Shown here one piece after another: positions 1-12,407 of a stretch of 64,000 bases of DNA. Source of the DNA: Ceratopteris richardii (lineage: Eukaryota > Streptophyta > Polypodiopsida > Polypodiales > Pteridaceae); NCBI GenBank assembly GCA_020310875.1, contig CM035422.1:50563607-50627606 (forward strand), read 5' to 3'. The notes below the pieces were generated by a model. That model had not been told where the DNA came from. It ran no database searches and saw only the letters and a program-made list of their open reading frames with translations. The position numbers and the translations under genes were made by a program. Numbering within the stretch: the first letter of the stretch is position 1; each line of letters opens with the position of its first letter.

Positions 1-2502
1 GAGCTCTAGTGACTACCTGTACGGGTGCAATGGAAGTCACACTCCCTGTGGAGTCTACAACTAATCCAATAACATTGATAGGAGTGATTTTTGGCATATT
101 ATTGGGATTCTTTGGGCAATCTCATAAGAGATGCTCCTTTCCACAATCTTGTCAAAAGCCTTGGATTGTCACTGACTGGGGTTGTGTAGATGGAGGTAAG
201 GGGCAGTCACAAATGAGGTGATCTCCTTGACATCTGTAGCATGGTCCTCTAGGGAATGGGGGTCTTGCTTGCCTAGGTTGACGATTGGGGTTGGGGTTCG
301 TATACATGACGTTTGTGTAATCTGGCTCCCAACTAGGTTCACTTGGTTCTTCACTCATAGTAGGACTCACCATGTTCAGGAGACTGCATGTAGTAAGCTT
401 GTGGACTATCTATGTGAGTGGAATCAAAACTATGATCACTCGGGTCACTTTCTGAAAGCAGTGGAGTCACTCGGACTATGGCTCTGTTCAAATTTTCCTC
501 AGCCGCTGCATACTTTACAGGAATCACATTAGCTGGGGTTGGAGGCTGTTGAGCTAACACAGGTTGAGGCCTTTGTTGGTTTTGGTAGGGTTGTGATAGG
601 ATTGCTGTGGTCTACCATATTGCTGTGGAGGGTACTGGCTCTGGTATCTTCCCTGTTGTGGATAGGGCTGAGGGTAGGTCTTCCTAACTACTTGCTTATT
701 GTATGGGCAATCTTGTACTGTGTGATTTGTGTATCTCCGTTCTATGGTGCAATATTGGCTACTAGGGTTCACTTGGGGTTGAGCCATGATGGGACATACA
801 TTTGCCATGTGGTCACCACCGCAAGTATAGCACCTCTTTACTGGGGCAAATCTAGGAATTTGTTTACTAGAGACACCTAGTTTTTGAGCTACTTTCTCAG
901 CGAGTTCCTCAATTGATGTAGATTGCGAGGAAGAGAGGCTAGAATCACTATCGGAATCTTTGTAGATTTTTGAAAGCTCTAGTTCCTCCCCTAGGTTATC
1001 CTCAATGTCAATGCACATGCGTACACACTCTTCTATGGTCCTAGGGTCCTTCAAGTACACATAGGATTGCAACTTTGTACTTAGCAATCCATCCAAGAAT
1101 AAGACCACTTGTTTGGTTGGTGTGGGCAACTCAGGAACAGAGCATCTCTCACGATATTGCCTAAACCTTCTTCCTGCAAGTCTCACGGTCTCCTGAGGGG
1201 TCTGCTTGAAGCTATGTATCAATGAGGAAGTATTATGCCTTATGCCGCTCTTAGAGAATTCAGTGATGAAAGACTCTAAGAGTTGGTCTATGCTCCTAAA
1301 TTGCCTCTCATTCAATGGTCGAAACCATGTTAGGGCTATGTTCCTAAGGGTTAGACCAAAGGCATTATACTGCATGAATAGGTCCTCAACTTGCTCAGCT
1401 CTCAAGACTTGCCTAAACTCGGCCACATGATCATATGGGTCTCTTGTGCCATCGAAGTAGTTCTTCATGGACTTAACTAGCTGAGTCGGTCTCAAAGTCC
1501 TCGTGTGCACTCTAGGTCTTGGTAGAGGGAATTCATCCGCATTCCTTTGGTTCCTTGGGGCTCTAAGTCCCTCAGGTTCCACTCTATTTGCTTCCATTCT
1601 CATTCTTTCTCTTCCCACTGGGTTGGCAAAGCTTACCTCCAGTCTATCTCTATGTCTGTCTCTTTGAGCTCTATGAGCTTGGGATGTTCCAGCTCCTGGG
1701 TGACCAAAGGACACATTCGATCTTGGTTGGGGGAAAATAAATTCACCTTTCCAAGTGTAAGCATGCCTATCATTTTCTGTAACCACAAAGATCCTCTCTG
1801 AAGCGTGATCTAAGTAGGTCACTCTGCCTGGGCTATCAGGATCTTTGAACTCATATATCATGATTGTTCCTACCTCATTTAGCTGATCAGATCTATACCT
1901 CCAAAGGCTTCATCAGTCTCTCGGTTCAGGAGTAGATCTATGCTCTTATTGTCTTGGTAAATCCACTCTGGTGTGATAATCCTAGTGAGAACAGATTTGC
2001 CTCGGGGGGTTCTAGGTTCTACACCCATGTTTCCTTGCTCCAGGTCACCTAAATCCGTTTCCAGGATCACGTTTCCAAATTCGTCTGTCCTATCTGGATG
2101 ATTGGTGACTACATATATGGTTCCTTCTTTGTCCATGCATGCTCCATTTTCAAACTTGATAGCTGGATGTTCTAGTCCAATGGATTGGTCAGAGTTTTTT
2201 ATCTGGACCACTGATCTTCCTAGGCCGTCCTCATAGATGCTAGCACCTAGTCAGTTGGTCCTAAGGTATTCTAGCTGCGTCTTGTAGGGACCTTCTACCC
2301 TATGTAAGTATGGCACACTTGAACTTCCTGTAGGTCTCTCCATACCGTGGGACATCTATGACTCACTAGTTTCAGAGCTAGGGTAGTGCGAATAATGGCT
2401 CAACTGCTGGGCCCAAGACCTAGCAGTATGATTAACACTAGCCTCTGAAGACCTAAGACTTTGTCTATCTCTTCCTAGGTGTCGTCTTGATCTAAGGTTC
2501 AT
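1..2502 (-). pseudogene. Degenerate gag of gypsy element C
   Basis: The gag start codon is at 2500-2502, matching the gag start of B at 28444. The longest open part is 554-1861. It holds the capsid-like retrotransposon gag domain (motif LVKSMKNYFDGT near 1450) and the first zinc knuckle CYTCGGDH near 830. Further knuckles are encoded in other frames around 150-260. In-frame stops near 2255 and 2357, and frame changes near 1870 and 555, break the reading frame. It would have encoded the particle-forming protein. It is most similar to gag of B, and less so to A and M. Confidence 0.85.
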
Positions 2503-3275
2503 ATGCCTATTTGAGCAATCCCAATTTTTACCCAAGGTACAACCTCGTTGCTGAGTTCTTTTATATCAGTCACTTGATTCTTTTTAGTTGATTATTGTGG
2601 TTATGATCTTGTCTGATATCACGTTGTCAGGAACACGAGTTAATTTTCCGCACTTGAATGTTGATCGTCTCACGTTAGGTTCTTTTCCTTTAAAGTTGTC
2701 GGTCACACACAGGTTATCTCTTGACTTGAACTTGATTTCTTAGATAGTCTTGACTTGTCTCGTGCCTATCGTTGCCCTGACTTACTTCTATCACTACTCA
2801 CACTTAGCCTAAGCTAGAAACGGACAGAGGGCGTTGAGAATATTCCAACCTCTCTTGCAGATCCCGTGCTCTTTTGGTGCTCAAGAACCCAGTTCTCAAG
2901 CTTGCAGATTACCCTTGCTTTGGATGCCTTCTAGTGCTCTCAGTGGACCTGTAAAAATCCCAAAGTTAGTTCAAGACTTAGATTAAAAGGACACAAAAAA
3001 TCACATTCATTCATGTAATTCAAAGATCACTGTTCTTTTGGCTTTAGGGCAAACAATCTTGAAGACCCCTTAGCTTTTCTTCCCCCTGGGTATAGTCCAC
3101 TTAAAAATACTATGACTAATAATCTTGATACTAATTTTACCGTAATAAGTGGAAGTTTTGGTTGTACTCCCCGCAAGCTTCCCATCAAAACAAGAATCAC
3201 AGCAATCGAATTTCGTATGAGGAAGATATGACAGTTCAGGGATCTAGGGTTAAAACAGGGTAAAACAGGTTTAAT
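2503..3275 (-). other. 5' leader remnant of gypsy element C
   Basis: This non-coding stretch matches the B leader from 28445 to about 29130. Shared strings include a run near 2611 (cttgtctgatatcacg) and one near 3087 (cccctgggtat). The part that in B carries the palindromic repeat array and the primer binding site is missing. I see no gene in it. Confidence 0.75.
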
Positions 3276-3701
3276 CAGTGGCAACAATGATATACTCCAC
3301 ATGGGAACTCTTAGCTGGGGGATTAATAGGACCTACAAAGTCTATTCCCCACTTAGAGAATGCACATCCACCCATCATAGGTCTCAATGGCATCTCATCT
3401 TTATGTATGGGATATTGAGTTCGCTGATAAATGTCACACCGCTTCACATAGGTATGTGCATCCATGTGAAGAGTTGGCCACCACAAGCTTGCAAATAGGA
3501 TTGCCTTAATCACATAGTCTGGTCCAAAGTGTCCTCTTGCTACAGCTTGGTGAGCAGTTTCTAAGATCTTCAGATATTCACTCTCATGGACACATAGTCT
3601 AAGGTAACCATCTTTGCCACACTTGTATAAGTTATCGCCAATGAGTGAGTAGTCTAGTGCCTCCTGTTCTAAGCTCCTTTGTCTAGCTAGTGTCATGTCT
3701 T
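3276..3701 (-). pseudogene. Integrase fragment of gypsy element A (left part)
   Basis: This is the continuation of the A pol gene beyond the inserted element H. It reads minus from MTLARQRSLEQEA (3696) through an integrase H2C2 zinc domain to the start of the integrase core (WGIDFVGP near 3335). It ends at IIVATD, where it abuts the leader of element C. The rest of the A integrase, second protease, ORF3 and 3' LTR are absent. In the zinc domain, AHQAVARGHF keeps both histidines and CDIYQ has lost the second cysteine. Confidence 0.85.
3697..3701. repeat. Target site duplication of element H, left
   Basis: GTCTT lies directly before the H LTR at 3702. The partner at 34692-34696 reads GACTT, one mismatch. 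Removing H joins the two halves of the A pol gene at the expected place when compared with B near 21497. Confidence 0.7.
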
Positions 3702-4972
3702 TGTGAAGAGATGGATAGGTATGTGCTTGAAGATGAAGAGGTGTTGCAAAATCCTTGATCTACACCAGCCAAATGAACTCCAGGAGTATATGGTGGGCCC
3801 TTTTAGCTTTCCAATGGATGTAATAGACACCCTATGTACCTTGGATGATCACTCTCAAAAAGATAGATCAAAATAGATAAGTTGGAGTTAGCTCAAAGGT
3901 GAAGAACTTGTTATTTTGGTGCATACACCTGTCCAGTGTTTTGCATAATTCTCTGAGCACAGTAGAAATTAGCTTAATTCCTCTTGGTGAAGTCTAGTTA
4001 ACTTAAAGAGCTAACGTTCAAGAGTAATCTCATAAAAAATAATGAACCACACACTGAGAAACATGTTTAACAAGTGATGACATCATCCTGATTTTCACGG
4101 GCTGCTACAGTTTGAGACCACTGAGCAGAAAAATGAACATAACTCCAGATTTAAGAATCCAATGATTGTGAAAACATGTATGCTTATACTAGATAGTAAG
4201 CGGAATCCACAAGCTTTAAATCATTGAATTTGGATAAGTACACACTGAGAAACAACTCTAACAAGATGAGTAAAAAAGTCGGGTACCTGACAGAGAAGTG
4301 AAAATGACAGACAGGGTTGACTTCAACTGAACATAACTGAAGATTGCAATACCCAAATGAAATGAAAATTGGTGAGCATATATTAGACTGATAGAGCTAA
4401 CTTTACCAAGGTAAATCACTGAAAATGATGCACCAAGCTTAGAGAAACCATCTCTGCAATCTGACTCAGAAAACTGAGAGATATGGCAGTGAGTAGTACA
4501 CTTCACAAGAACATGGAAATATGAACTCAAATGATCATGAAAATGAAAGTATATTGCTTGTACAATACAATGGACTTACTGATACATATGTGTGCCTTGG
4601 AATCACACCTTGATATGGCATAAAGCTCAACTGTTAGAGGTCTTCACATAGGTTTCTCTAACCACGACTAAAACTGCCATCTATTTATAGTTGAGTTTGG
4701 GAGGCTAACTTCCTTCAATCACTCTCCAATCAATTAGTGATTGATTTGATTCTCTATCGATCACAAATCACGAATTCGTGGCTCCTCTTTCCCTTTTTGA
4801 TCAAGTTGACTCAAACACTTAAGATTCTTTCACTTTTACATTAAGTAAACTCTTCAAAAGTTACAAGAGGTAGTTCACAAGTGAACTTTACATAGTCTTC
4901 ATTTTAAAGCTTCTTCTATGACTTTGTGGGACTCAAGCCAATACTTAGGCTTGTCATAGACTTGCTCCAAAA
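3702..4972 (-). repeat. 3' LTR of copia element H
   Basis: This 1,271-bp LTR matches the sequence at 9804-11062 and the solo LTR at 44406-45677. Read on the minus strand it should begin TGTTGGAGC but begins TTTTGGAGC, a decayed terminus, and it ends CTCTTCACA. A TATA box (TATAAATAG on the minus strand) lies at 4681-4690. Confidence 0.9.
4681..4690 (-). promoter_or_regulatory. LTR TATA box of element H
   Basis: The minus strand reads CTATAAATAG. The same motif is at the same place in the other two LTRs of this family (10785-10794 and 45386-45395), so it is the likely core promoter of the family. Confidence 0.6.
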
Positions 4973-4984
4973 GCTCCCCCTCAA
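4973..4984 (-). other. Polypurine tract of element H
   Basis: The minus strand reads TTGAGGGGGAGC immediately before the 3' LTR. This is the usual plus-strand primer of LTR elements. A nearly identical tract precedes the 3' LTR of element D at 33576-33585. Confidence 0.8.
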
Positions 4985-5022
4985 GCCAAGTATGCTTGAG
5001 GTCTTCAATCTTCCAAGATTAC

Positions 5023-6317
5023 CTATAAACCAATCATAGCCTTGAATTTGCAAAGCTTTGTACCATCCAATGCTTTGGTTAGAATATCTACACATTTTTG
5101 ATGAGTGGAAACATATGATATTTGAATCTCTTTGCTTAGAACCTTCTCTCGTACATAGTGATAATGAACTTCAATATGTTTAGTCCTTGCATGAAAAAGA
5201 GGATTAGTAGCCAAATGAATAGAACTCATATTCTCACCAAAAATAGTTGGAGTTCCAAACTCCAATCCAAGATCTTTGAATAATGTCTTCATCCACATAG
5301 CTTCTTGTGTAGCTATGGCAAGACCTCTATATTCAGCTTGAGTAGAAGAGAGAGCAACTGTGGGTTGCTTCTTGGATGACCATGAAATAAGCTTTGAACC
5401 TGCAAAGGTAAGATAACCTGAAGTGCTCCTTCTATCTTCCTTGGAGCCAGCCCAATCTGCATCAGAAAATAGCTTCAAACCTAAATCAGATACATAAGGA
5501 TAATAAATTCCTTCATTTATGGTTCCTTTGAGATACTTGAGAATCCTTTTGGCAGCATCCATATGTGGTTTCCTTGGTGTGTGCATAAATTGACTTAGCA
5601 CACTTACACTGTAACATATATCTACTCTTGTCAATGTGGCATAGTTGAGGCTACCCACTAGACTTTGATATGATGTGATGACCTCTATGAGTTCACCTTC
5701 ATGTGAGCTCAATTTGTGATTGACCTCCATTGGAGTACCTGCAATCTTACAATCTTGCATCTTGAATTTTGCCAACATGTCCTTAATGTACTTTCTTTGA
5801 GTGAGAAACAAACCATGATCTTTGTAGACAACTTCCAAACCTAGGAAGTAGGTAAGTGAACCCAAATCACTTATCTTGAACTCTTCTCTCATCTGATCTT
5901 TGATCTTCTTCATACCATCTGCATCATTTCTTGTCAATATAATATCATCTACATATACACATAGGTAGATGATCTCATAATTACTCTTTTTAATAAAGAG
6001 TGAAGGATCTGCCTTGCTTGGTTGAAAGCCTTTGTTCTGCAAGAATGAAACAAGCCTGAAATTCCAAGCTCTTGGAGCTTGCTTGAGACCATACAATGCT
6101 TTGTTAAGTTTACACACATAATCAGGATAAACTTGATTCTCAAAACCAGGTGGTTGTGCCATATATACCTCTTCTGTTATCCAACCATTCAAGAATGCAT
6201 TCTTTACATCTAGTTGAAGTATCTTCCAATCCTTGGAAGAGGCAATACTAAGCAAAACCCTAATCGTAGGCATCTTTGCCACAGGAGAGAAGGTCTCCTC
6301 ATAATCAATTCCCTGAG
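5023..6317 (-). pseudogene. Copia H pol, reverse transcriptase and RNase H part
   Basis: Residues of the open frame at 5023-6282 form a copia reverse transcriptase starting at KMPTIRVLLSIA. The active site YVDD is intact (VYVDDIIL near 5950). RNase H follows with DADWAGS and SSTQAEYRG, and the usual tail KCVDILTKAL. The upstream gag-integrase frame runs out at 6318. The missing residues GFALTQGIDYEETFSP are readable in a second frame between 6283 and 6330. This points to a single 1-bp deletion near 6330 separating the two parts. The stop at 5023 lies 40 bp before the polypurine tract, as usual. Confidence 0.9.
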
Positions 6318-8253
6318 TTAGTGCAAAGCCTTTTCTATAAGCCTTGTCTTATACCTGTTAATGGAACCATCAGAATTCTTCTTGAGTTTATAGACCCATT
6401 TTGAGCCTATTACCTTCATGGATGAAGTCTTGGGCACCAAATCCCAAGTGTTGTTTTCCTCAAGTGCTTCAATCTCTTCCTTCATTGCATGCTTCCATTC
6501 TGATTTTGCTTTGGCCTCTTCAAAGGATGATGGCTCCTCTTGGTTTACGTCCTGTGCTATGTAGATAGAATGTTTAGTTACTAATGAGGTGTCAAACCCA
6601 TACCTTTCTGGTTTTTTCTTTTCCCTCATAGATCTTCTTAGGCCATGATGTGATGATTCTGCCTCATGTCCAAGTTCCTGCAATTTTGCTTTACCTTTAG
6701 ACTTCCATGCTTTGACCTTTTCCATCTGAGATTCTTCATCATCCTCTGAGGTGTCTTGTTCTTCAATCTTCGGTTGTTCTCTACCAAGCTTTGGAAAATC
6801 TTCTTCAAGATCATATGGTAAATTGACCTTTCTGCATGAATCTTCATACCATGAATTGTTTTCATAAAAAACTACATCTCTGCTTACCAAGAATCCTTTG
6901 TTGGTAGGGTTGTATAACCTGTAGCCCTTTTGATTGTTGTCATATCCAATAAATACACACCTTTCTGCCTTTGGATCCATCTTGCCTCTAACCTGTGAAG
7001 GAACATGAGCAAAAGCAATACATCCAAAAATTTTACAATGATCTAAGCTTGGTCTTCTTCCATTCCAAGCCTCATATGGAGTCATCCCATCAAGGGATTT
7101 TGATGGCAACCTGTTAATCAAGTAAGTGGCTATAGATACAACCTCAGTCCATAGATAATTAGGCAAATGCTTTTCATTTAACATGGACCATCCAACTTCA
7201 ACAATTGTCCTATTCCTCCTTTCTGCCACTCCATTTTGCTCAAGAGTGTACCTTGTAGTTACCTCTCTTTTGATTCCTCTTTCTTGAAGAAAAGAATCAA
7301 ACTCATGGGAGAAGTATTTTCCCCCTCCATCTGACCTTAGCCTTTTTAGTGATTTACCTATTTGATTCTCCACAAGAGCCAAATATCTTTTGAAACATGA
7401 AAAAACTTCATCTTTGTGTTTCATAAAGAATAGGATAGTCCATCTGCTGCAATCATCAATAAAGGAGACATAATACCTTGATCCGGATATTGAAGCTTCC
7501 TTGCTAGGTCCCCATACATCTGTATGAACCAACTCCAAGAGATCTCCATGCATATAACCTTTCTTCATGAATGGTAACCTGTGAGACTTTCCAAATTGAC
7601 ATGCACTACACTTATAAACCATATGTTGTTTTGACAAATTAGGGAGTCCAACTACACTTTGGTCCCTACAAATTTGCTTTAATGACCTTTCACCAATATG
7701 TGCTAACCTTTTGTGCCATACTTCCAATTCTGTGAGTGTCTGACTACCATAATTAAAGAGAGCAATGTTTCTAGTTTCTTGTAATTCAAATGTGAACAAT
7801 CTACCTGCCTTTTCACCTTTTGCAATTCTTTTGAATCCTTGACTTGGATCTTCAACAAATGCTCCTACTTTTGTGAACCTAACTTGCAACCCTTTCTCTA
7901 CTCCCAATTGATCCGCTATGTCCTTGAGCTTTGTGCCAAAATCAGTCACATTTTGTTTGGGAGCCTTCTTGAGAGTTGTAAAATCCAGCCATATTTGATG
8001 CTTCCTAGCTTCGGTACTTGAAGAGAAGAAGGCTTCAAGTGCATCCCACACTTCGTGAGATGTCTTACAACTTCTAATGTGAGGCAACAAAAAATCTGAG
8101 ATAGAGTTGAGGAGATAAGACCTTGCAAGTGCATCCTTGGAGCACCATGTGCTCAATCTTTCTTGCTCTTCTTGTGTTGGTCGACTTTTGTTCCTAAAAC
8201 TTGGCATAACTTCAACTCCAGCCACATAACCATATAAACTTCACCTTGGAGAT
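6318..8253 (-). pseudogene. Copia H gag-integrase fusion with internal deletion
   Basis: The frame encodes the middle of gag (SYLLNSISDFLLPHIRSC), then jumps in frame at LGVEKG to the end of the protease region (RFTKVGAFVEDPSQGF). The zinc knuckle and the protease active site are therefore deleted. The integrase follows with the zinc domain WHKRLAHIGERS and CSACQFGK. Catalytic residues are in HTDVWGP, FIDDCSRW and NGVAERRNR. The start of the reverse transcriptase (KWVYKLKKN) is present before the frameshift near 6330. The true gag N-terminus lies beyond the solo LTR, at 9699-9786. Confidence 0.88.
8249..8253. repeat. Target site duplication of the solo LTR, left
   Basis: GAGAT here and at 9694-9698 flank the LTR exactly. 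Removing one copy plus the LTR restores the H gag reading frame through EAYL and QGEVY, apart from an older 1-bp shift. Confidence 0.85.
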
Positions 8254-9693
8254 TGTTGGAAGTGAGGTAGGCCCTTAGGCTCATGTCACAGGTCCATGGT
8301 TCCATAGTTCCAGTCATGTATAACATTAATTCCAACAATCTTCCATATTGACAAAACATGAACATACCACAACTTAATCATACAGATGATGAGACAAAGA
8401 TAGAGAAAGAATAGACGTCATGTGTAAGGTGTTATGTAAGCCATCGCTTACTCATAGTATCATATATACCAATGTTCAATGTACAATGTGGGAGCAAAAC
8501 TCTCAACCACTCTATGTGATGAGAAATAGATGAATGAGTGAATGTACAATGTAACAAACATATTCAGATGTGTGGGCAGTAATCTGAATATACATGAGAT
8601 GTGTGACCTAATAGGTTATAGAAGAGTGAATATGAGTGACTGAATGAGGAAGGATCAGTGTGAACGGAAATCCTCAAACTCATGTGAACACACCTTCTCA
8701 AACACCTCATAAAATATGCATAAAGCATATACGTACTGTTTCTCTTGTACCTATGCCGAATAGGACTCCTCCTGATATGAACGCCACAGCCTCCATAAAC
8801 TTCAAGTAGTACCTGTGTGCATAAAGAGAATATGTACCTGAATACTTAACATAAGATGTGAATCTTATGTTAATCACCATCTAATGTCTTTGAAGTAGCC
8901 CGACATCTTCTTGTAGAAGACAATCTTCAACCTAATATCTTCCTCTAGAAGATAATCTTCAAAATCATGTAGATGGTCCCATCCAATGTCTTTGAAGTAG
9001 CCAGACATCCTCTTGTAGAAGATAATCTTCAACCTAACATCTTCTTGTAGAAGATGATCTTCAAATACATCATGTAGATGGGCGATCCTCACCATCAAGC
9101 TGCTAATAATCAAGTCTTCTTGCCATGAACAAGAGATAACCTCCTCTCCATGAGCTAGAGTGTGAGCACACCCTTCATCTTCTCCAAGAAGAGTTTTTAA
9201 CTCCATAGCTGCTCCTCAACATGCTTCAAGTTAGCACCATGGCTGCCCCATGTGCTAGAAGAAACACCACCTCTACTGAGGTCCAAGCTCTAGAAAGCTT
9301 GTGTTGATCCTAGGTGAAGGATGAATACAATGAGCCCAAAGTGCTTCTTTTATAGTGTTGATTGTCCATGAAATAAAGCACAACCATTGAAAAGCGCTAG
9401 CGGTCGTTCTTCAAATCGTAAGAAAAAACAAGTTCGAAAACGCTGTCCGTCGCCGTCCGTTAGTTTGTTCCCAAAAGCTAATAATAAAGCAAAAGCATTG
9501 TATAAAATATTGCGATCTGCGCCGCTGCTGCCGCCGGGTATTAAACTCGGGTGGCTGGGATGGGAGGACAATGCTTTAACCACAAGTGCTAGGCACTTTC
9601 CTTGTGCAAGGGACTGAACAGAAGCTCTACACATGCTGTGAACAAAGGATAGATTTGACCAATCCTTGACCAATGGGACATTGTTTCCCAACA
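8254..9693 (-). mobile_element. Solo LTR of an unrelated element, in gag of H
   Basis: This 1,440-bp segment starts TGTTGG and ends CCAACA, has a perfect 5-bp TSD (GAGAT), and has no coding region. It is not similar to the other LTRs in the window. On the minus strand a TATA-like box (CACTATAAAAG, 9350-9360) about 335 bp from the LTR start supports minus orientation. It is best explained as the product of LTR-LTR recombination of a full insertion. The internal ORFs seen in it are not conserved domains. Confidence 0.85.
8883..9083. repeat. Tandem duplication in the solo LTR, about 102-bp unit
   Basis: Two imperfect copies begin with AATGTCTTTGAAGTAGCC at 8883 and at 8985. Each holds several short inverted repeats of the type GAAGAT...ATCTTC and ends near AGATGG. 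Function is unknown; this lies within LTR sequence. Confidence 0.75.
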
Positions 9694-9786
9694 GAGATAA
9701 GCTTCCATTCTTAATGACCAAGCTGAGTAGTTACCTCTATCCAATTTGTCAATTGATGAAGTAAATCCATCTCCCATGTTGTCCAA
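9694..9786 (-). pseudogene. N-terminus of copia H gag
   Basis: The frame starts at 9786 and reads MDNMGDGFTSSIDKLDRGN, then SAWSLRMEAYL, the typical copia gag start (compare MGDCLQIEKLDREN in element D). It is cut at 9699 by the solo LTR and continues at 8253. The start codon lies 4 bp after the primer binding site. Confidence 0.85.
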
Positions 9787-9790
9787 CCTT

Positions 9791-9802
9791 GCTCTGATAC
9801 CA
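9791..9802 (-). other. Primer binding site of element H (initiator tRNA-Met)
   Basis: The minus strand reads TGGTATCAGAGC one base after the end of the 5' LTR. This is complementary to the 3' end of plant initiator tRNA-Met, the usual primer of copia elements. Confidence 0.9.
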
Positions 9803-9803
9803 C

Positions 9804-11062
9804 TGTGAAGAGATGGATAGGCATGTGCTTGAAGATGAAGAGGTGTTGCAAAATCCTTGATCTACACCAGCCAAATGAACTCCAAGAGTATATGGTGGGC
9901 CCTTTTATGTTGCAAATGAAGGTATTAGACACCCTATGTACCTTGGAAGATCACTCTCAAAAAGATAGATCAAAACAAATAAGTTGGAGTTAGCGCAAAG
10001 GTGAAGAACTTGCTATTTTGGTTCATACACATGTCCAGTGTTTTGCATAATTCTCTGAGCATAGCTGAAATTAGCTTAATTCCTCTTGGGGAAGTCTAGT
10101 TAACTTAAAGAGCTAACTTTTAAGAGTAATATCATAAAAAATAATGAATCATGCACTAAGAAAGATGTTTAACAATTGATGACATCATCCCGATTTTCAC
10201 GGGCTGCTACAGTTTGAGACTAGTGGGCAGAAAAATGAACATAACTCCAGATTTAAGAATCCAATGATTGTGACAATTTTTATGCTTATACTAGATAGTA
10301 AGCGGAATCCACAAACCTTTAAATCATTGAATTTGGATACGTAAACACTGAGAAACAGCTCTATCAAGATGAGTAAAAACGTGGGGTACCTGAGAGAGAA
10401 GTGAAAATGACAAACAGGGTTGACTTCAACTGAACATAATTGAAGATTGCAATACCCAAATGCAATGAAAATTGGTGAGCATATAGTAAACTGATAGAGC
10501 TAACTTTACCAAGTTAAATTTTTGAAAATGATGCACCAAGCTCAGAGAAATCATATCTGCAATGTGACTGAGAAAACTTAGAGATATGGTAGTGAATAGT
10601 ACACTTCACAAGAACATGGAAATATGAACTCAAATGATCATGAAAATGAAAGTATATTGCTTGCACAATACGATTCACATACTGATACATATGTGTGGCT
10701 TGGAATCACACCTTGATATGGCATAAAGCTCAGTTCTTGGAGGTCTTCACATAGGTCTCTCTAACCACGACTAAAACTGCCATCTATTTATAGTTGAGTT
10801 TGCGAGGCTAACTTCCCTCAATCACTCTCCAATCAAATTAGTGATTGAATTGATTCTCTATCTACCACAAATCACAAATTCGTGGCTCCTCTTTCCCTTT
10901 TTGATCAAGTGGACTCAACCACTTAAGATTCTTTCACTTTTACATTAAGTAAACTCTTCAAAAGTTACAAGAGGTAGTTCACAAGTGAACTTTACATAGT
11001 CTTCATTTTAAAGCTTCTTCTATGACTTTGTGGGACTCAAGCCAATCCTTAGGCTTGTCATA
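9804..11062 (-). repeat. 5' LTR of copia element H, main part
   Basis: This matches the LTR at 3702-4972. It is broken after TCATA at 11062 by the insertion of element D. The remaining 14 bases, ending in CCAACA, are at 34678-34691. Confidence 0.9.
11058..11062. repeat. Target site duplication of element D, left
   Basis: TCATA here and TCATA at 34673-34677 flank element D. Without D the H LTR reads GGCTTGTCATAGACTT, as in the other copies of this LTR. Confidence 0.95.
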
Positions 11063-12184
<1,122 letters not shown>

Positions 12185-12185
12185 G

Positions 12186-12197
12186 TGGTATCAGAGC
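12186..12197 (+). other. Primer binding site of element D (initiator tRNA-Met)
   Basis: TGGTATCAGAGC lies one base after the 5' LTR, the standard copia primer site. Confidence 0.92.
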
Positions 12198-12407
12198 AAG
12201 TTGTATCAAAATTGAGGAAAGGAAGACCCCGACTACTGCAGACATACACATTTCACATCTTTGAGGTACAAAAGGATAAAGTGTGAAAGAAAGATTGAAG
12301 GAAGACACATAAAGGTTATCAAAAGGATCAGAAGGAGTAATACTCGAAGTCAAGGTACATTCATTCCTTAGAAGGATTAAAGATTTGAGATTACAGGTGA
12401 AGCAAGG

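Larger units (their letters stand above)
1..3275 (-). mobile_element. Gypsy element C, 5' fragment (leader and gag)
   Basis: This is a partial Ty3/gypsy LTR retrotransposon of the same family as element B. It aligns collinearly with B positions of about 25946-29130, from the gag/protease boundary back into the 5' leader. Its 5' LTR, primer binding site and upstream leader are missing. At about 3275 the sequence changes abruptly to the integrase of another element (A). The left side is cut by the window edge, so the remainder of pol could lie outside. Confidence 0.85.

Noticed and set aside
9350..9721. 123-codon minus-strand ORF in the solo LTR as a gene
   Set aside because: It lies within LTR sequence and runs into the gag start of H only by chance; no domain was recognised.
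12186..12197. Part of a tRNA gene
   Set aside because: Only the short primer-complementary string is present, next to an LTR end; there is no cloverleaf sequence.
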